Source: Akebia trifoliata
Taxonomy: Eukaryota; Streptophyta; Magnoliopsida; Ranunculales; Lardizabalaceae
NCBI GenBank assembly: GCA_017979445.1
Contig: CM030704.1
Coordinates: 14,367,658-14,431,657 of the forward strand
Length of the DNA: 64,000 nt
Direction of reading: 5' to 3'
Made by a program: the position numbers and the translations under genes. This document shows positions 22,530 to 34,170 of this stretch, piece by piece. Every line of letters starts with the position of its first letter. Within the stretch, counting starts at the first letter, position 1. Under the pieces are notes generated by a model. That model was not told the DNA's origin. It did no database searches and saw only the letters and a program-made list of their open reading frames with translations.

Positions 22530-23967
22530 GTGAAAGTAGGGGAAGATTTTCCTTATTGTGGTTTTTCAGAACCTTTCATCGATCACCTCACGGGTGCCCG
22601 CCAGCCGGGATTTGAGATTTTCTTTGGATTGAGTTGGCCTGACAAGGAAGAAGACGAAGCATCTAAAGAACTCGAAGGAGCAGGTGATTGGCAGACAATC
22701 GTGGATTCACTCAATATGGCTCAGATGTTTATCGAAGAAGGAAATGTGTCAGTCCTGTCAGTCAAGAGTGGTGTTCAAAACCCACAATCTGTAATCAAAC
22801 CCGCAGTCGGGTCTCTTTCCAATTACCATGTAATGAGTCCTTTGCTGTATGTCGAGTCTGGTTATGATGAGTCTGTCGGGTCTGTAGTAAGTCCTGTCAC
22901 CCCATCTATCTTTAATGAAATAGAAGAAGTTTTTGATTACCCCGAGTGCAATAATGATTTAACTGATAATCTGACTTCGAAGGATGAATCTTCTGATGAA
23001 GAAACTCCTATCGAATTAATTAAACAACTTGAACAAGAAGATGAACGTCAGGCTCAACCTGTAATGGAAGAAACAGAACTAGTCAATCTTGGGACTAAAG
23101 ATATTCCTCAAGAGATTCAAATTGGAGTCACCTTATCTCCCGAGGAACGCGAAGGGATAGTGGATTTGCTTAGAAAGTTCAAGGATGTATTTGCGTGGTC
23201 GTATGAGGATATGCTAGGAGTAAGTACGGATATTGTTCAATATCGGATTCCATTGCATCCCGATGCTCGGCCAGTAAAGCAGAAACTTGGACATATGAAG
23301 CCAGAATGGACTTTGAAGATTAAAGAAGAGGTCACTAAACAGATCAATGCTGGATTCTTGGAAGTGGTCGAGTACCCAGAATGGATTGCTAATGTAGTCC
23401 CAGTTCCCAAAAAAGATGAAAAAATGAGAATGTGTGTGGACTTCAGAGATTTAAATGAGGTCAGTCCAAAGGATAGCTTTCCGTTGCCTCACATAAATGT
23501 ATTGGTCGATAATACAGCAGGGCACGCCATGCTTTCATTTATGGATGGGTTCTCAGGGTACAACCAGATAAAGATGGATTCTCGCGACATGCAAAAGACG
23601 TCATTCATCACACAATGGGAAACATTTTGCTATAAAGTCATGCCTTTTGGTTTGAAGAACGCTGGGGCTACCTATCAGAGGGCAGCTATGACCTTATTGA
23701 ACGACATGATACACAAGGAGGTCGAGGTCTATGTGGATGACATGATAGTGAAATCCAAATAATGATCGGGACATGTCGCTGCACTAGAGAAGTTTCTTAC
23801 AAGGATCCAATAATACCAGTTACGCCTTAACCCTCAAAAATACGTATTCAGAGTGACCTCTGGAAAATTACTTGGATTCGTAGTCAGTCAAAGGGGGATC
23901 GAAGTAGACCCTGGAAAAATCAAAGCTATACAAGAAATGGCACCTCCTCAGACTGAAAAACAGATTC
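22530..23967 (+). pseudogene. Tat1 reverse transcriptase
   Basis: A 410-codon open frame (22530-23762) then two stops, continuing in frame to the G-run at 23968-23973. The first 200 residues are an acidic linker. RT follows: VPKKDEKMRMCVDFRDLNE, SFMDGFSGYNQIKM (first catalytic Asp is in this block), MPFGLKNAGATYQRA, and catalytic YVDD close to the TAA at 23762. The thumb continues as GHVAALEKF and GKLLGFVVSQRGIEVD. A frameshift at six consecutive Gs (23968-23973) moves the frame for RNase H. The palm itself is uninterrupted, so only a few mutations separate this copy from an open RT. Confidence 0.9.
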
Positions 23968-24540
23968 GGGGGGTTCTTAGGCAGAATTCAATATGTTAGC
24001 AGATTCATCGCTCAGCTCACCAATGTGTGCGAACCTATATTCAAGCTTCTCAAGAAGAACGAGCCAACAGTATGGAATGAGCAATGCCAAAAAACTTTCG
24101 ACCAAGTTAAGGAGTATCTTTCAAATCCACCCATTTTGGTTCCACCTACCTTGGGTGAACCTCTCTTCCTTTACTTATCAGTCACGGAAGAAGCTATGGG
24201 ATGCATGCTGGCACAGTACGACAAGGACAATCACAAAGAGAGGGCCATCTACTATATCAACAAGAAGATGTTAGAGTATGAACGAAAGTATTCAGCTCTC
24301 GAAAAGACTTGCCTGGCACTAGTATGGGCTACTCAAAGGCTTCGGCACTACATGCTCTCTCATTCAATTATTCTGTTATCTCGGATGGACCCTTTAAAGT
24401 ATATCTTCGAGAAGCCAGCATTGACAGGTAGAACTGCACGTTGGTTGTTGTTGTTATCAGAATTCGATATTACGCATGTTACGCAGAAGTCTATCAAGGG
24501 AAGAGCGATAGCAGAATACTTGGCTGATTATCTAATGTAG
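23968..24540 (+). pseudogene. Tat1 RNase H (Ty3-type)
   Basis: The RNase H that follows RT in all Ty3/Gypsy elements. Open frame 24025-24540, with the connection region just upstream (QYVSRFIAQL). Motifs: FLYLSVTEEAMGCML, where most members have a catalytic Asp/Ser at the block start, YYINKKML, YSALEKTCLALV, and the end ITHVTQKSIKGRAIAEYLAD. In the Tat lineage this first RNase H is commonly degenerate, consistent with the second RNase H downstream. It ends with TAG at 24538, and the next domain is in another frame. Confidence 0.85.
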
Positions 24541-24544
24541 AAGG

Positions 24545-25126
24545 AACAAGACCTACCGATCAATTCCCAAATGAAAATATCCTGAACCTTGAAGAAGAAT
24601 CGCGAGATAGAGTATGGCGGTTATACTTTGATGGAACGGCGAATCAGAACAGGTATGGAATAAGGGCAGTCTTGTTCTCTCCCGAAGGATGCCACATTCC
24701 AATTGCTATTAAGTTAGCTTTCTCCAATACTAATAATACAGTTGAATACGAAGCATGCATCGCTGGGCTCGAGGCTGCTTTGAATCTGGGTATCACAGAA
24801 ATTGAAGTATTTGGAGATTCAGCCTTGGTTATACATCAATCATTGGAAGAATGGAAAACTAAGGATGTGAAACTAAAACTCTATCACGAGTATCTGTTAA
24901 ATTTAGTAAGGAAGTTCAAAGCCATCTTGTTCCAACATCTTTCAAGGGAAGAGAACAGATTCGCTGACGCTCTGGCCACTCTTTCTTCAATGATCCATTT
25001 GCTTTCAGGCATGAAACTAAGGCCTATCACAGTCGAAATCAAATATAAACTTGCATATTGCCATCAGGTCGACATCGCTACTCGACTCCCTGACAGAAAG
25101 CCATGGTATATTGACATCAAAAAATA
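24545..25126 (+). pseudogene. Tat1 second RNase H (archaeal/plant-type)
   Basis: An additional RNase H of the archaeal type, characteristic of Tat-lineage elements. Motifs in order: WRLYFDGTAN (first catalytic Asp), VEYEACIAGLEAAL (catalytic Glu), VFGDSALVIHQ (second Asp) and REENRFADALATL (last Asp). All four expected acidic positions are visible, so the domain looks better kept than the first RNase H. The frame opens upstream of the first motif without an ATG, as expected for a polyprotein. A frameshift near 25125 leads into integrase. Confidence 0.9.
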
Positions 25127-26346
25127 TTGGAAAAACAAGAGTTCCCAGTTGAAACGTCAAGGAAAGAACGACAAACCCTACAGAGATTCGCATCCCAGTT
25201 CATCCTGTGCGCAAGAAACTTATATAAGAGGTCTTATGATGGAATTCATTTGTCATGTGTTGACGAAAATCAAGCTGAACGATTAATGGAAGAGTTGCAT
25301 TCCGGAGACTATGGACCGCATATGAGTGGGAAAATGTTAGCCAAACGAATCATGAGACAGGGGTATTATTGGCCAACAATGGAAACAGACTGTCATCACC
25401 TGGTCAAGACCTGCCATAAATGCCAAGTACATGTTCACCTCATACATGTACCTCCATCTCAGTTAGTTAGTTTGACTTCGCCATGGCCATTTTCTGTCTG
25501 GGGTATTGACATAAATGGCAAAATCACACCTAAAGCATCGAATGGACATGAGTACATTCTTGTGGCCATTGATTATTTTACAAAATGGGTAGAGGCCACT
25601 TCATATGCTGTTCTCACTGCATCCAAAGTTGCCAAGTTCGTCCAAACCCACATTATCAGTCGATATGGGGTACCTTCTGAATTGATCACTGATACCGGGT
25701 GACACTTCAAAGCTGAATTTATTTCCCTGTGTTCAAAGTTCAAGAACCGACACCACAAATCATTACCCTACCGTCCCCAGACTAACGGAGCAGTTGAAGC
25801 AGCCAATAAGAATCTCAAGACGATCATCAGGAAGATGTGCCAATCGCATAGGGATTGGTCTGAAAAATTACCATTTGCGCTCTGGGCATACCGTACCTCG
25901 ATACGATCTTCCACCGGAGCCACCCCTTATTCACTAGTGTACCGAATGGAAGCTGTCTTGCCAGTTGAAATGGAAATCCCGTCCCTCAGGATTCTAATGG
26001 AAAGTCAGTTATCCGAAGCAGACTGGGTTCGTCATCGGTACGAAGAATTGAACTTAATCGATGAAAAATGACTTAAAGCATTGTACCACGTACAAGCCTA
26101 TCAGAGAAAAGTTCTCAGGCATTTGATAAAAGGGTTAAAGTTCGCGACTTACAAGTTGGAGAACTCGTACTTAAAGAAAATCGAGCACCCATCTTCGATC
26201 CTAGAGGCAAATTCAAGCCCAATTGGGGAGGTCCTTTCATTGCCAAAGAGGTACTGCCTGGGAAAGCTGTCAAACTCCAAAATCACGATGGCATCGAATT
26301 ACCAGAACCAACAAACTTTGACCAGATCAAGCGGCATTACATTTGA
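25127..26346 (+). pseudogene. Tat1 integrase
   Basis: Integrase, which joins element DNA to the chromosome. Zinc-binding part: HSGDYGPHMSGK then TCHKCQ (HHCC). Core: first Asp in WGIDINGKI, second in ELITDTG, Glu in GAVEAANK. In-frame stops occur at 25700 (after DTG, where a coding CGA-like codon is usual) and at 26069. A frameshift near 26110 follows. The C-terminal part in the next frame has FDKRVKVRDLQVGE, NWGGPFIAKEV (GPF/Y module) and ends KRHYI at TGA 26344-26346. No chromodomain is present, as expected for Tat. Confidence 0.9.
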
Positions 26347-26815
26347 GGAGGCCATCTTTGGTCGAACCAATTTTCCTGTCACCCAGTTAAATATCTCCTT
26401 TCTCAGCCCCTTGCAACCGTTTTAAAAAATAAAATAGAAAAAAACATTTTTCTTTCTCAGCCCGATCACTTAACCCAGGGGAGGGAAATGTTCGAACTAC
26501 GTTTTAGTCTGATCCCAAAATTCTGGGGTACGTAGGCAACCTGAGAAGTTACTTCAGGCCCGACCAGTTCAAAAAAAATAAAACATATATTCCCCACAAA
26601 GAAAAAATTGTCAAAATGGGGAAGGAAAAGAAAACTATTTTAAAGGAATGCCACACAAGGGGCATTCGGGTTTTTTTTAGCCTCAAGTCTCCATTCTTTT
26701 TTAGCTTACTCCTAAGCCCACCTATGGAAGTCCTCCTAAGTACCGTATGAAAAGGTCGAGAAAATAACAAGTGTGATCAGATAATAACTCCATAACTCCA
26801 AAAAAAAAAAAAAAA

Positions 26816-27090
26816 TAGCCTGCTAGGTTGAGAACCCGAAAGGGCGGCTTAGGCAAAAATTAAGGCAAGCTCGCAAGGTTGAAAATTCGAAAGGACGGCC
26901 TTGGCAACAATCAGAGCAAAGAAAAAGAAAATTGTAAGCTCGTTAGATCGAAAACCTGAAAAGGCGGTCTAGGCAAAAGTTAGACATGCTTGCTAGATTG
27001 AAAACCTGAACAGGCAATCTAGGCAAAATATAGAGCAATCAAAAGAAAATCTCCGTCGAGCCGAGAATCTGAAAAGACGAGTCGAGTCAG
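26816..27090 (+). repeat. Imperfect 52-68-bp repeats in Tat1 3' UTR
   Basis: About five degenerate copies built on GCTCGCTAGATCGAAAACC, AAGGCGGTCTAGGCAAAA and TTAGAGCA, beginning near 26816, 26868, 26936, 26988 and 27053. Tat2 has a worn version at about 41416-41660. Confidence 0.75.
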
Positions 27091-27649
27091 AGCATCAGAA
27101 ATCTGAAATGACAAAGCTTCAATACCCAGTTTAAGACAGGCAAAGACTTAGAAGCCACATGTATCTCGTCTACGACTGATCTAAAAAAGTTTACTTTCCT
27201 AAGCGAGTCAAAGGGGAAGAACGTGATCTCCAAGATGAATCTCAAAATTGAATATTTGTTTCCAACAAATGAGCCTAACTCATGATCTTCAATAAAGTCG
27301 AACTTAAAAGTGAATCCTTATTGCACTTGTGGTAATCTAAGACTTCTAATTTTCATATTGAGGAGCACTTCTCCTTTTGTTTGGAAGCATATTTATTTTC
27401 CCCCTACATTAGAGGCATGCCATTTCAAAATATGTTCAATTATCCCGAGTGTAATGTCCTATCAAACTAGGGGCATTTTTTGTTCTTAAGCCTGATCAAT
27501 TCCAGCCCAGAGGATACGGAAAATCTAAAATTAAAGTTTACCCTTTTGATAGCATTGTTTGAAAACCCCTGAGGTTCAAATGTTGACTTGACCATCTAAA
27601 AAAAATAAAAAATGATTCCTGTGGAGTGAGATTTTTACTCTAGTATTTT

Positions 27650-28165
27650 ATTCAGACCTGCTCAGATTTTGCTCAGACCCGTCGAGATTCATTCTCGGAT
27701 TTTGCTCAGACACCGTCGAGGGTTTTCTTGGATTTTACTCAGACCTACTCAGATTTTGCTCAGACACCGCCGAGGGTTTTCTCGGATTTTACTCAGACCT
27801 ACTCAGATTTTGGTCAGACCCGCCGAGAGTCTTTTCGGATTTTGCTCAGACACCGCTGAGGGTTTTCTCGGATTTTACTCAGACCTGCTCAGATTTTGCT
27901 CAACCCGCCGAGATTCTTTCTCGGATTTTACTCAGACACCGCCGAGGGTTTTCTCGGATTTTACTCAGACCTGCTCAGATTTTGCTCAGACCCGCCGAGA
28001 TTCTTTCTCGGATTTTGCTCAGACACCGCCGAGGGTTTTCTTAGATTTTACTCAGACCTTCTCAGATTTTGCTCAACCTGCCGAGATTCTTTCTCGGATT
28101 TTGCTCAGACACCGCCGAGGGTTTTCTCGGATTTTACTCAGACCTGCTCAGATTTTACTCAGTTT
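27650..28165 (+). repeat. 86-bp tandem repeat in Tat1 3' UTR
   Basis: About six units of 86-87 bp. Each has one 21-bp part (CTCAGACCTGCTCAGATTTTG) not longer than the rest, followed by two related 33-bp parts containing CGCCGAGATTC or CGCCGAGGGTT, then CTCGGATTTT. One unit near 27740-27790 lacks a 33-bp part. Tat2 holds a strongly decayed homologue at 43130-43450 (CTCAGATTTTGCTCAG-like). Confidence 0.9.
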
Positions 28166-28455
28166 TATCTGATTTTCTAAATATATATAAAAAAAAACAT
28201 GTTGCACGAATTTTTATGTTCATCACTACACAATGTCACACCCGTGCACTCGTATTGCATTTTCATTAGTCAAGGAGAATTTTTCAAAATTCAAGGATCT
28301 GACATTTTTCCAAGGAGAAGTTACCCTCAAGGATCTGGATACTTTAACAAATTACTGAATTAGGCTGCAAAATAGACTGTCATTAGCTTTGGCATTCGGA
28401 TGTCGCACTATTTACCACAATAGATTAGGCATCTAGTTTGCTTCCACCCTCTACC

Positions 28456-28468
28456 AAAGAGGGGCTTC
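28456..28468 (+). other. Tat1 polypurine tract
   Basis: AAAGAGGGGCTTC immediately before the 3' LTR start TGTAGACACCC. The same tract (AAAGAGGGGCATC) precedes the Tat2 LTR at 8666. Confidence 0.85.
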
Positions 28469-31400
28469 TGTAGACACCCATTTTTTCATCTGCCTAATTC
28501 GACAATTCGTCACCCGATTTTGGTGGATTCCTAATGATGAATATAAAAGAACTCGAAAGCTTGTGAGTACTGCTTGATTCCTTCTATTTCTAGTTTCTTT
28601 TCATCCCCCTACTCGTCACTACTCAACCTAGAAATTTACGCACGCTTAGGATCGCTACATCTTACACCTGACTTAACAAGCACGTACGCATAGGTTCGTT
28701 ACACAATTCGATAACTTAGAGGCCTCGTTACGCTAGAAAAATATAACTTTAGAACTTAGAAATACTCACACAGTGACTGAAAGAAACCTCACGCTGAAAT
28801 CCCTAAAAATTTGTAAAAAATCATCAAAATGACGAAAATACCCCTCATAAATTTTGAATGTCCGAAAAGTCTCGAAGGTACCTCCATTGCACTCAGAACG
28901 TGATTTCGAGTCTAACGGGACCCAAATCGATGAAAACAGAGAAATTTATAAAAATTTGTAAAAAAACATCAAAATGACAAAAATACCCCTCTTATACCTC
29001 GGACCTCCGAAAAATCTCGAAAGTACCTCCATTGCACTCAGAATGTGATTTCGAGTCTAACGAGACCCAAATCGATGAAAACACAGAAGTTCAAGAAAAA
29101 TTGTAAAAATCTCCAAAAGACCAAAATACCCCTCAATATCCAACTCTACAATTTAGAGATCCCGATCCCTAGGGCAATGTAAATCGAAATCCAATCTAAA
29201 CTAAAAATAAAATTCAAATTAAAAATTAAAAAATCAAATTAAAAAATCCAAACAATTAAAATTAAAATCGAACAATTAAATCCAATAAAAAATAATAATA
29301 ATAAAAATTCGATCAACCAAAATAAAAATTTCAAGTAATCAACCATCAAAATTAAACTCAAATTCTATCAATAAATTTAAAATTTAAAATCGAACCTAAT
29401 ATAAAATCAAATTAAAACTCAAAACTTAACCAATCGAAATCCAATCAACTGACCAATTAAAAATTAAAATCAATTTAAATTTCAAATTAAAACGCAAATT
29501 AATCAACCCATTCAAAATTTAAATTAAAAATTAAATTCAAATTAAATAATCAAAATTCAAATTAAAATCAAATTGAAAATCACCCAACCAATTAAAATGT
29601 AAAAATAAAATTAAAATCGAACGATCAATAAATTAAAAATTAAATCAAATCCACCAACAACCAAATTTTATATCAAAATACAAATTAAATTCTAATCGAA
29701 ATTCAAAATTTAAAATCAAATGAAAATTCAAATGTAATTTAAAACATCAAATTAAATTTCAAATCAAAATGTCGACTAAAATTAAAAAAAAATTTTGAAA
29801 TCAACCAATCACAACTACACAACGGTGAGCTATCGTAGTACGAGTAACGTGGGATCACCATCCCATTCTCCTAATAATATAAAAATAAAAAGATAAAAGA
29901 AAAAAAATTAAAAACAATCAAAGAAAAAAAAAAAAAAACGTGGAGCTTTTTCTCCAACTCCTTCTTCTCCAACGAACTCCTATAACCCACGTTCTCTCCA
30001 TTCTCCCATCTCTCCCACCATCATCTCTCCCCACTCTCCCTCTCTCATGGCTGATGAGGGAACTACCATAAATAAGCAACAAAAGACACCATTCAAGGAG
30101 TAGAAGACGTTTTTGAGGACAACCATTAAAAGAAAAAAACAGCAACTTTAGTTCGAGAACTCTTGGATCTCTCCATCTTCTCTCTCAGGCTCTCCATCTT
30201 CTTCTCTCTTAGTCTCTCTCTCTTCTCTCTCCCACATGATCAACACCCTTTTCTCCCCCACGTTTTGGAGCAAAAACCAGCAGCCATTATAGCCCTCCTT
30301 TCATCTATAAAAACGTCCAAAAACAGAGTCCAATCAACACCCTTTTCTTCCCACGTTTTGGAGCAAAAACCAGCAGCCATTATAGCCCTCCTTTCATCTC
30401 TAAAAACGTCCAAAAACATAGTCCAATCAACACCCTTTTCTTCCCCACGTTTTGGAGCAAAAACTAGCAGCCATTATAGCCCTCCTTTCATCTCTAAAAA
30501 CGTCCAAAAACATAGTCCAATCAATACCCTTTTCTTCCCCACGTTTTGGAGCAAAACCAGCAACCATAGTAGCCCTCCTTTCATCTCTAAAAATGTCCAA
30601 AAACAGAGCCCAATCAACACCTTTTCTTCTCCACGTTTTGGAATAAAAACAGCCACCAATGCAGCCTCTTTCCATCTCTGAAAACGTTAAAAAATATTAG
30701 CTATCAGGCCCTCCTTCCATCTTCACATTGCTGCCCCCTGTTGTTCCTCCAAAAAATCTGCAAATTCAACCCATTGTTGCTCTCTTTTGTGCCTAAAAAA
30801 AAAAACAGCAGCTCACTGTCTTTTTTTCCATTCTCTGTCTTCCTTTCTCAGCCTTCATTACCATTAATACCCTCATCATTTCAGCACATCTCTCCTCAAA
30901 AAAAAAAAAAATCTGCAACGTCCCTTGCTGTAACGCCATACCCCCATTCCATCGCAACTCTTGCTACAGCCCCCTTTGCTGCCCAACATCTTTGCCATTA
31001 ACCTCTTCTCTGAATAACCATATTTTCACCACGCCCATCGCCTATTAAATTCCTCACCAAAATCTCTCTCTCACACTTTGCACTTTCCTTTCACTTCATT
31101 AAGTTCCAACAACACTAGCAAAAATCATAGACACATCCACACAACCGCGGTGGCCCAGTACGGCATAACTCACAAGCTATTTCGATTTCTTTTTTGAAGG
31201 AATCCACACATCTGAAATAATTCGGAAGGTATTTTTTTTTTTTTGTTATTTCTATTGTTTTATTTTTATTTTTTCTTGATTTCATATGCCTTAAAATTAA
31301 TTCATGGATTTTTGGGGTATAGGTGGCACTAATAACAATGTTCGAGTTTCCGAAATATTAGTGTATCAATTCAACTCATACTTTTTTTGATTAATTGATC

Positions 31401-32756
31401 GATTAAATCAATTCACATATACCAAGTTGATGGTCCGGCTCATTGGATGTTAATATTTATCGGGTTGATTCGTCACTTTTTGATGTTGTTGGGTCAACTC
31501 ATTAATGTTGATTTTAATCGACTCAATAAAAATTAATGGTGTACACTAAACATAAAAAATCGATTTTCACAGTGAAAATTACGAGTCAATTCGCTGATTT
31601 TGGGGGTATCGAAAATTTGAATTGATTTTATTTTCAAATTAAGCACGTGGGTTAAATCACCGATTTAATACACGTGGCAATTAAAAAAAAATCAAGATTC
31701 TTTGGATTAACAAATTGCGAGTCAACTCACTGATTTTAGGGACATTGGAAGTTTGAATTGATTTTTTTTAGCATGTGGGTTAACTTACCGATTTAATATA
31801 TGTGGCACTTCAAAAATAAAGTTTCTTTGATAAAAAAATTGTGAGTCGACTTGTCGATTTTAATACACCTGACATTTCAAAAATCGAATTTTTATAAATT
31901 AGGCACATGGGTTAAATCACCGATTTAATACACGTGCCGATTCCAAAAAAAAATTATGATTCTTATGATTAAAAATTACGAGTTGATTCGTTGATTTTGG
32001 GGACATTGAGAATTCGAATCGAATTTTTTAAAAATTAGGCACGTGAATTAAATCACCAATTTAATACATGTGGTGATTCCAAAAAATTAGGATTCTTTTG
32101 GTTAACAAATTGCGAGTCGACTCGCTGATTTTTGGGACATTGAAAATTTGAATCATTTTATTTTAAAATTAGGCACGTGGTTAACTCACCGATTTACTAC
32201 ACGTGGCAACTCAAAATTTGTGAGTTAACCCACTGAATTTAATGCATGTAATGGTTCAAAAATCGAATCTCTTTGATAAAATATCGTCAATGAGCCAATT
32301 CACTAATCTTATATACGCGGCATTAAAAATCGATTTCGTATTGTTCAAAATATGATCGAATTGATCCATTAATTTTTGGTGTCATGTATGCCCCATTAAA
32401 TCATGTAATTATTTTAACCGTAGGATTTGTTTAGTAAATCCGATGCAATTTGATAATGATTGGACCCTAGTTTGACTTTTAGTTTTTGAATGTTAACCGT
32501 AGGATATTTTTGGATCGCAGTAGAGACTGATCATCTTGATCAAGCGGGTTCGATGCCTAACACCTTTCGAAATCCATAACCTGACCCTTTACCTATCTCT
32601 TTGATCACAGATCGACCCATATCCATTTGGAGTTAATTTTGGTTCCTAGACCTAAACTAGGTGGCGACTCCCTATTCTCTTAAAAATCTTCGAGATACGT
32701 AGATCGGACCCCTATTCACTATTTAGAAGATGGTCGCGGGGGTCGAGGCGATTTCA
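28469..32756 (+). repeat. Tat1 3' LTR
   Basis: A 4288-bp copy of 13107-17426, starting TGTAGACACCC and ending GCGATTTCA, followed by ATTAG. It retains about 35 bp near 28709-28746 that the 5' LTR lacks, and carries the same A-rich, 94-bp and G-box repeat blocks. Confidence 0.95.
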
Positions 32757-33381
32757 ATTAGGAACTAAACTTCTATTTTCTACTGTTGCACATCCTCAAA
32801 CGGATGGCCAAACTGAAGTAGTTAATAGGACACTTACTACTTTGTTGCGTGTTATCATACAAAAAAATTTAAAACAATGGGAGAAGTGTTTACCACATAT
32901 TGAGTTCGCATATAATAGGACTATTCATTCAACTACATTTTCTCCATTTGAGATTGTTTATGGTTTTAATCCTTTAATGCCTGTGGATATTTTACCTTTG
33001 CCTACTAATAAACATGCTAATATTGATGGAAAGTAAAAGGAAGATTTTGTGAAAGATTTACATGTCAAAGTTCAAGCCAACATTGACAGGAAGAATGAGC
33101 AATATGCTAAGCAAGCCATTAGGGGCCATTTGAAAGTTATTTTCCACCCTGGAGATTGGGTTTGGATGTACTTGTGTAAGGAGCGGTTTCCTACCCAAAG
33201 GAAATCAAAATTACAGCCTTGAGGAGATGGTCCATTTCAAGTCTTGGAACGGATCAATGATATGCCTACAAACTCGATTTCCCAAGTGATTATGGTAATG
33301 TTAGTGCAACTTTTAATGATCTGATTTATCGTTGTTTAATGTAGGTGATTCGAGGACAAATCTTTTTGAAGAGGGGGAAAA
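32757..33381 (+). pseudogene. Element C pol part 2: integrase end
   Basis: Continuation of the integrase of 10782-13106 after Tat1. The first part reads [20 protein letters not shown] and contains the catalytic Glu. Then come [17 protein letters not shown] and [10 protein letters not shown], a stop at 33034, the GPF/Y module (GDGPFQVLERIN) preceded by a stop near 33222, and a frameshift near 33265. A further open segment starts at 33332 (MFNVGDSRTNLFEEGE) and crosses the PPT (GAAGAGGGGGAAAA, 33368-33381) into the 3' LTR. No chromodomain is visible. Confidence 0.9.
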
Positions 33382-34165
33382 TAATGGAGATCGAGTTGCT
33401 GACCCAATAACTCAAGTTAATGTTTCCAAGTCTTCTCAAGAACCATTGCAAGGAATTGGCCGTCTGATGACTAGGACAAGGGCAAAGAGGATGGAAGAGG
33501 CATTGCAAGGCTTGATTGTGGAAGTACAATACAAAGAGGCCATTCTAGAAGATTCTAAGGCTAACTTCGAAGATATCAAAGTTTCATTAAGGATGGTCAA
33601 CTATCTTTTTCTGCAAGAGATCAACTTGGAAGATTAAATTGGGTACAAGGTTAATTTGAAATTTTATGTTCTAATTGTCCTTAGTTTTGATTTCTTTATT
33701 TCCTAAGGATTAATTAGACTTTCTTTATTTTTCCAAGGACTAATTAGAACCAATCTTGATCTAATTTGTCTATAAAAGGGGCACTTCATCTTGTAATTGA
33801 GACACAATTGACAATTTACATTTTATGAGAATTGAAGTTTCTTCAAGAACTTTGTTTTGTTTCATGTAATCTAGTTTGATTTCTTTATGAGATATTTATG
33901 AGTTTTTTATGAGTTCTTAATGAGTTCTTGATTGAGTTCTTGATCGAGTGCATGAATCTTCGACTTATCAAATGAGTGATCAACCTTTGTGGCGTCTCAA
34001 GATTGGGGTTTTAGGGACTTAGTTTCCTTAAGGTTCTAATCCGATCATCATCTTTTGTTCCTAAGTAATCTAACACGTTTTGAAGACATCGAATTCAAGG
34101 GATCCTAGAAGAGATCATCAAGAGATCTTCAAGAGGGTTCATATCATTCAAGAGGGATCATATCA
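33382..34165 (+). repeat. Element C 3' LTR, containing the polyprotein tail
   Basis: A 784-bp partner of 9144-9894, starting TAATGGAGATCGAG and ending GGATCATATCA, followed by CCTTG. The pol frame opened at 33332 continues to 33637 inside the LTR (MTRTRAKRMEEALQGLI). A basic tail of this kind encoded in the LTR is typical of some chromoviruses. The LTR is slightly longer than its partner through small expansions of GAGTTCTT and AAGAGATC motifs. Confidence 0.9.
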
Positions 34166-34170
34166 CCTTG
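34166..34170. other. Target site duplication of element C, right copy
   Basis: CCTTG, the match of 9139-9143. Confidence 0.85.

Larger units (their letters stand above)
26347..28455 (+). other. Tat1 3' untranslated region with tandem repeats
   Basis: 2.1 kb without a real gene between integrase and the PPT. It contains a block CGAACTACGTTTTAGTCTGATC conserved in Tat2 (about 41165) and two repeat arrays listed separately. The 167-codon open frame at 27669-28172 is a by-product of the second array. Repeat-bearing 3' UTRs are known for Tat/Ogre elements. Confidence 0.8.
13107..32756 (+). mobile_element. Tat1: nearly full-length Tat/Ogre-like LTR retrotransposon
   Basis: A 19,650-bp element with a 4320-bp 5' LTR, PBS, ORF1, gag, protease, RT, RNase H, a second archaeal-type RNase H, integrase, a 2.1-kb repeat-bearing 3' UTR, PPT and a 4288-bp 3' LTR. 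It is flanked by ATTAG. The extra ORF1 upstream of gag, the dual RNase H, the GGCGACTCC-type PBS and the size are hallmarks of the Tat lineage, Ogre-like group. Coding parts carry several stops and frameshifts, so this copy is not autonomous. LTRs differ by about seven substitutions in the first 250 bp. Confidence 0.92.

Noticed and set aside
27669..28172. 167-codon open frame on the plus strand
   Set aside because: It lies wholly in the 86-bp tandem array; the repeated FSDFTQT/CSDFAQT pattern is the array read in frame.
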